Source of the DNA: WTJX01 sp045106295 | Lineage (GTDB): Bacteria > Bacteroidota > Bacteroidia > Cytophagales > JAAEPT01 | Length of the DNA stretch: 9,040 nucleotides | Direction: 5' to 3' | NCBI GenBank assembly: GCA_045106295.1 | Contig: JBGCEI010000147.1 | Coordinates: forward strand, 1-9,040 | Shown here: piece after piece, positions 5,641 through 9,040 of the stretch | How positions within the stretch are numbered: the first letter of the stretch is position 1 | How the letters are laid out: the number at the start of each line of letters is the position of its first letter | The notes under the pieces: generated by a model | Seen by the model: the letters and a program-made list of their open reading frames with translations, nothing else | Databases searched by the model: none | Told to the model about the DNA's origin: nothing | Translations under genes and position numbers: made by a program

Positions 5641-8600
5641 ATGTTAAAAGCCATAGGAAAAATATTAGGTACTAAAGCATCTAGAGATGTAAAAGGAGTA
5701 ACTCCTTATGTTGCATTAGTTAATACTGAATTCGAAAAACTAACAACTATTTCTGATGACCAGCTACGTGCCAGAACACCAGAGATAAAAGCACAAATCA
5801 ACAAAGAATTAGCTCCTATTGATACACAGATAGAGGCCATCAAAAAAAGAGTAGAGGAAGATGCTTCCTTAGATATTCACCAGAAAGAAGAACTCTACAA
5901 TCAAGTAGACAAATTAGAAGAAGATAGAAATACGAAATTAGAAACGGTTTTAACAGATGTGCTTCCTCAGGCTTTTGCAGTTGTAAAAGAAACAGCAAAA
6001 AGACTAAAAGAGAATAAGCAGTTATCTGTTTCTACTACTGATCATGATCGTATGATTGCTGAGCAAAGAGAAGGTGTGGATATAAACGGGTCGCAAACAA
6101 TATGGCATAACAAGTGGAAAGCTGCGGGAATAGAAGTAGAGTGGGACATGGTTCACTATGATGTTCAAATTATTGGTGGAGTAGTATTGCACCAAGGTAA
6201 AATAGCAGAGATGGCTACGGGAGAAGGGAAAACCCTAGTTTCCACACTTCCAGCCTACCTAAATGCATTAGCAGGTAGAGGTGTTCATTTGGTAACGGTA
6301 AATGACTATTTAGCAAGAAGAGATTCAGAATGGATGGCACCTATTTTTGAGTTCCATGGGATGCGTGTCGATTGTATTGATAAATACCAACCACACTCAG
6401 ACGAAAGAAAGAATGCCTACATGGCAGATATTACCTATGGAACAAATAATGAATTTGGTTTCGATTACCTAAGAGACAATATGTCTTCCGATACCGATGA
6501 ACTCGTGCAGCGTAAGCATCACTATGCAATGGTCGATGAAGTAGATTCAGTTTTGGTCGATGATGCAAGAACGCCTTTGATTATCTCTGGTCCCGTTCCT
6601 CAAGGAGATGATGTGCATGAGTACCATGAACTAAAACCTTTGATTAGCAAGCTAGTTGATGCACAGAAAAAACTTTGTACAGATTATTTAGTGGAGGCTA
6701 AGAGATTAATAAAAGAAGGAAACGAAAAAGATGCTGGCTTACCGTTATTCAGAGCTTTCCGTGGATTACCAAAGAGTAAGCCTTTGATTAAGTTTATGAG
6801 TGAGCCTGGCATTCAGGTATTGCTTCAAAAAGTAGAAAACGAGCATTTGGCTGAGAATCAGAAGAAAATGCCAGAAGCTGACGAACCTTTATTCTTTACA
6901 ATAGATGAAAAGAGTAACCAGACAGAATTGACTGAAAAAGGAAGTGATATTATTACTAAGCAAGCAGGCGGTGATGCAGATTACTTTATCCTTCCAGATA
7001 TTTCTACAGCTATAGATAGTGTAGAAAAGGACGAAAGCTTAGCTGCTGAGAAAAAGATTGAAAAGAAAGAAGAGATTATCAGCGATTACAAAAATAAAGC
7101 TCAAAGACTACACGCCATCAATCAATTACTAAAAGCATATACGTTATTCGAAAAGGATAAAGAATACGTGGTAATGAATGGAAAAGTGATGATTGTAGAT
7201 GAGCAGACAGGTCGTATCATGGACGGTCGCCGCTATTCCGATGGATTGCACCAATCGATAGAAGCAAAAGAAAACGTAAAAGTAGAAAGTGCTTCACAGA
7301 CCTATGCTACCGTTACCTTACAAAACTATTTCCGTATGTACCACAAACTATGTGGCATGACAGGAACGGCAGAAACCGAAGCAGGAGAGTTTTGGGAAAT
7401 TTATGAGTTAGATGTAGTGGTTATTCCAACCAACAGACCAATCCAAAGAGATGATACACAAGATAAGATTTACAAAACAGTACGTGAGAAATTTAATGCT
7501 GTAATCGATGAAGTAGGAGAATTGACTTCAGCAGGTCGTCCAGTATTGGTAGGTACTACATCGGTAGAGATTTCAGAATTATTAAGTAAGATGCTTAATA
7601 TGAGAAAAATAAAGCATCAAGTACTAAATGCAAAACAACATGCTAAAGAAGCAGATGTAGTAGCAGAGGCAGGTAAGCCTGGAACGGTAACGATTGCGAC
7701 TAACATGGCAGGTAGAGGAACGGATATTAAACTAACTCCTGAATCCAAATCTGCTGGAGGATTAGCCATTATTGGTACAGAAAGGCATGAATCTCGTCGT
7801 ATTGACAGGCAGTTACGTGGTAGAGCTGGTCGTCAAGGAGATGTAGGTAGCTCATTATTCTATGTAAGTTTAGAAGATGATTTGATGCGATTATTCAAAT
7901 CTGACCGAATTGCGAAAGTAATGGACCGATTGAAATTTGAAGAAGGGGAGATGCTTCAGCATTCTATGATTACCAAGTCGATCGAGAGAGCACAGAAAAA
8001 AGTAGAAGAAAACAACTTTGGTATTCGTAAGAGGTTATTAGAATATGATGATGTAATGAACTCCCAACGTGAAGTGATTTACAAAAAACGTAAAAACGCA
8101 CTGAAAGGAGAGCGCTTAGAGTTAGACGTACTCAATATGCTGTACGACTTATGTGAAAACATAGTGTTGACTCACAAAGCAACTACTAATTTTGAAGGCT
8201 TTGAACTAGCTGTAATTGCCAATCTGGCAATGGATCCTGGCGTTTCAAAAGAAGCGTTTGCGAAGACAAAAGAAAATGAACTGACTGGTCAACTATTTGA
8301 TAAAGCATTAAAACAAATAGAAAGAAAGAATACGGCTATTTCTGAAAATACCTTAAAAGCGTTCAAGCGAATAGACAAAGATAGAGGAGCAGTTATCGAA
8401 AATGTAGTGATTCCACTAACAGATGGTACCAAACAAATTAGAGTAGTTTGTAACCTAGGGAAAGGAATTAAATCTGAAGGAAAAGAAATGGTGACGATGA
8501 CGCAGAAATATGCCATTCTCGCTATTATTGACCACCAATGGAAAGAACACTTACGTGAAATGGACGACTTGAAGCAATCCGTTCAGAATGCGACTTTCGA

Positions 8601-8991
8601 ACAAAAAGATCCTTTATTGATTTATAAGTTTGAAGGATTTGAGTTATTCAAAAAACTGATAAATAACATCAATGAAGCCGTTATTTCTTTCTTAATGAAA
8701 TGCGATATTGCTAGCGATGAACCGCAGCAAGTGCAAGAGGCAAGGCAACAAGAACGAGTGGCTACGCAAGAAAGTAAAGATCAATTTCCTTCAGCAGTAG
8801 GTAGTGGTGGAAGCAGCTCTGAACAAGGAGAAGAAAGGGAAAGGCAAGCTCCTGTTCGGTCATCCAAAGTGTACGGTAGAAACGATAAAGTGACTGTGAA
8901 ATACATCGACGGATCCGTAAAAGAAGAAGTTAAATTTAAGTCTGTAGAACAAGATGTCTTGAATAACAGATGTTTGGTTATTGAAGCGTAG
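5641..8991 (+). CDS. secA: SecA, preprotein translocase ATPase subunit
   Basis: SecA couples ATP hydrolysis to pushing unfolded preproteins through SecYEG at the inner membrane. At 1116 residues it is about 200 longer than E. coli SecA (901). Walker A is ATGEGKT (192-198, K197) and Walker B is DEVD (299-302). TPLIISG (311-317) leads into an enlarged preprotein-binding region. The second motor domain carries TNMAGRGTDI (687-696) and QLRGRAGRQGD (724-734). The scaffold and two-helix-finger region includes DHQWKEHLREMDDL (964-977). Extra segments at about 56-100, 124-172 and 330-500 match what I know of Bacteroidota SecA. The C-tail after a Gln/Glu/Ser-rich linker (about 1027-1074) starts GRND (1079-1082) but lacks the CxCxSG...C zinc motif. 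The ATG at 5641 is chosen because MLKAIGKILG is the normal N-terminus. Two stops in tandem (TAG TAA, 8989-8994) end the gene. It diverges from the dehydrogenase gene. Confidence 0.98.
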   Translation: MLKAIGKILGTKASRDVKGVTPYVALVNTEFEKLTTISDDQLRARTPEIKAQINKELAPIDTQIEAIKKRVEEDASLDIHQKEELYNQVDKLEEDRNTKLETVLTDVLPQAFAVVKETAKRLKENKQLSVSTTDHDRMIAEQREGVDINGSQTIWHNKWKAAGIEVEWDMVHYDVQIIGGVVLHQGKIAEMATGEGKTLVSTLPAYLNALAGRGVHLVTVNDYLARRDSEWMAPIFEFHGMRVDCIDKYQPHSDERKNAYMADITYGTNNEFGFDYLRDNMSSDTDELVQRKHHYAMVDEVDSVLVDDARTPLIISGPVPQGDDVHEYHELKPLISKLVDAQKKLCTDYLVEAKRLIKEGNEKDAGLPLFRAFRGLPKSKPLIKFMSEPGIQVLLQKVENEHLAENQKKMPEADEPLFFTIDEKSNQTELTEKGSDIITKQAGGDADYFILPDISTAIDSVEKDESLAAEKKIEKKEEIISDYKNKAQRLHAINQLLKAYTLFEKDKEYVVMNGKVMIVDEQTGRIMDGRRYSDGLHQSIEAKENVKVESASQTYATVTLQNYFRMYHKLCGMTGTAETEAGEFWEIYELDVVVIPTNRPIQRDDTQDKIYKTVREKFNAVIDEVGELTSAGRPVLVGTTSVEISELLSKMLNMRKIKHQVLNAKQHAKEADVVAEAGKPGTVTIATNMAGRGTDIKLTPESKSAGGLAIIGTERHESRRIDRQLRGRAGRQGDVGSSLFYVSLEDDLMRLFKSDRIAKVMDRLKFEEGEMLQHSMITKSIERAQKKVEENNFGIRKRLLEYDDVMNSQREVIYKKRKNALKGERLELDVLNMLYDLCENIVLTHKATTNFEGFELAVIANLAMDPGVSKEAFAKTKENELTGQLFDKALKQIERKNTAISENTLKAFKRIDKDRGAVIENVVIPLTDGTKQIRVVCNLGKGIKSEGKEMVTMTQKYAILAIIDHQWKEHLREMDDLKQSVQNATFEQKDPLLIYKFEGFELFKKLINNINEAVISFLMKCDIASDEPQQVQEARQQERVATQESKDQFPSAVGSGGSSSEQGEERERQAPVRSSKVYGRNDKVTVKYIDGSVKEEVKFKSVEQDVLNNRCLVIEA

Positions 8992-9005
8992 TAAGATTAA
9001 ACTAG

Positions 9006-9040
9006 ATGGAGAATAAACAATTCGATATTGCAGTAATAGG
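9006..9040 (+). CDS. Start of a probable FAD/NAD-binding protein (3' truncated by window edge)
   Basis: An ATG at 9006, 14 bp after the secA stop, opens MENKQFDIAVIG and the window then ends. A polar start followed by FDIAVIG and a glycine is the typical first beta strand of a dinucleotide-binding Rossmann fold, as in dihydrolipoamide dehydrogenase or thioredoxin reductase-like flavoproteins. Only 11 complete codons are visible, so the exact enzyme cannot be told. The close spacing makes cotranscription with secA possible. No ribosome-binding site is evident. Confidence 0.5.
   Translation, partial: MENKQFDIAVI

Noticed and set aside
5630..5647. Five-codon upstream frame (ATG AGC ... TAA) overlapping the secA start
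   Set aside because: A frame this short is expected by chance. It encodes no SecM-like arrest peptide, and without expression data it cannot be supported.
8289..8516. Short minus-strand open frame inside secA
   Set aside because: It is antisense to a conserved part of SecA and has no supporting signal.

Overview
The window comes from an AT-rich member of the Bacteroidota. The best evidence is the 1116-residue SecA, which carries the extra segments typical of that phylum's SecA proteins. Translation starts mostly lack a clear Shine-Dalgarno sequence, which also fits. Genus cannot be read from this sequence; a Cytophagales-like lineage is only a guess.

Positions 1-2774 (+ strand) are the end of a surface-polysaccharide cluster. 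They hold the C-terminal tail of what is probably a glycosyltransferase, a MurJ/MviN-family flippase and a GT4-type glycosyltransferase. The three overlap by 8 and 4 nt, so they are probably translated as a coupled unit. Positions 2803-5133 (- strand, convergent with the first block) hold two sugar-nucleotide genes. In transcription order these are a TviB/WbpO-type UDP-N-acetylhexosamine 6-dehydrogenase and a UDP-glucuronate 4-epimerase-type SDR enzyme. Together the two blocks could supply acidic (uronic) sugar nucleotides, assemble a lipid-linked glycan and flip it across the inner membrane. No polymerase, chain-length regulator or export gene lies in the window.

Positions 5134-5640 are a roughly 500-bp gap between the divergent dehydrogenase and secA genes. 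It is not empty. It contains a 180-bp imperfect palindrome (5256-5435) with 26-bp outer arms that match at 22 positions and a nested inner hairpin, resembling a MITE or fold-back element. It also contains a separate strong stem-loop (5580-5622) that ends 18 nt before the secA start codon.

Positions 5641-8991 are secA, the preprotein translocase ATPase. Its motor motifs are complete, but its C-terminal tail lacks the usual zinc-binding cysteines. A new ORF starts at 9006 and runs off the window; its 11 visible residues look like the first strand of a dinucleotide-binding fold.

I see no phage, CRISPR, tRNA, rRNA or defence system. The most unusual DNA is the palindromic element and the secA leader hairpin.
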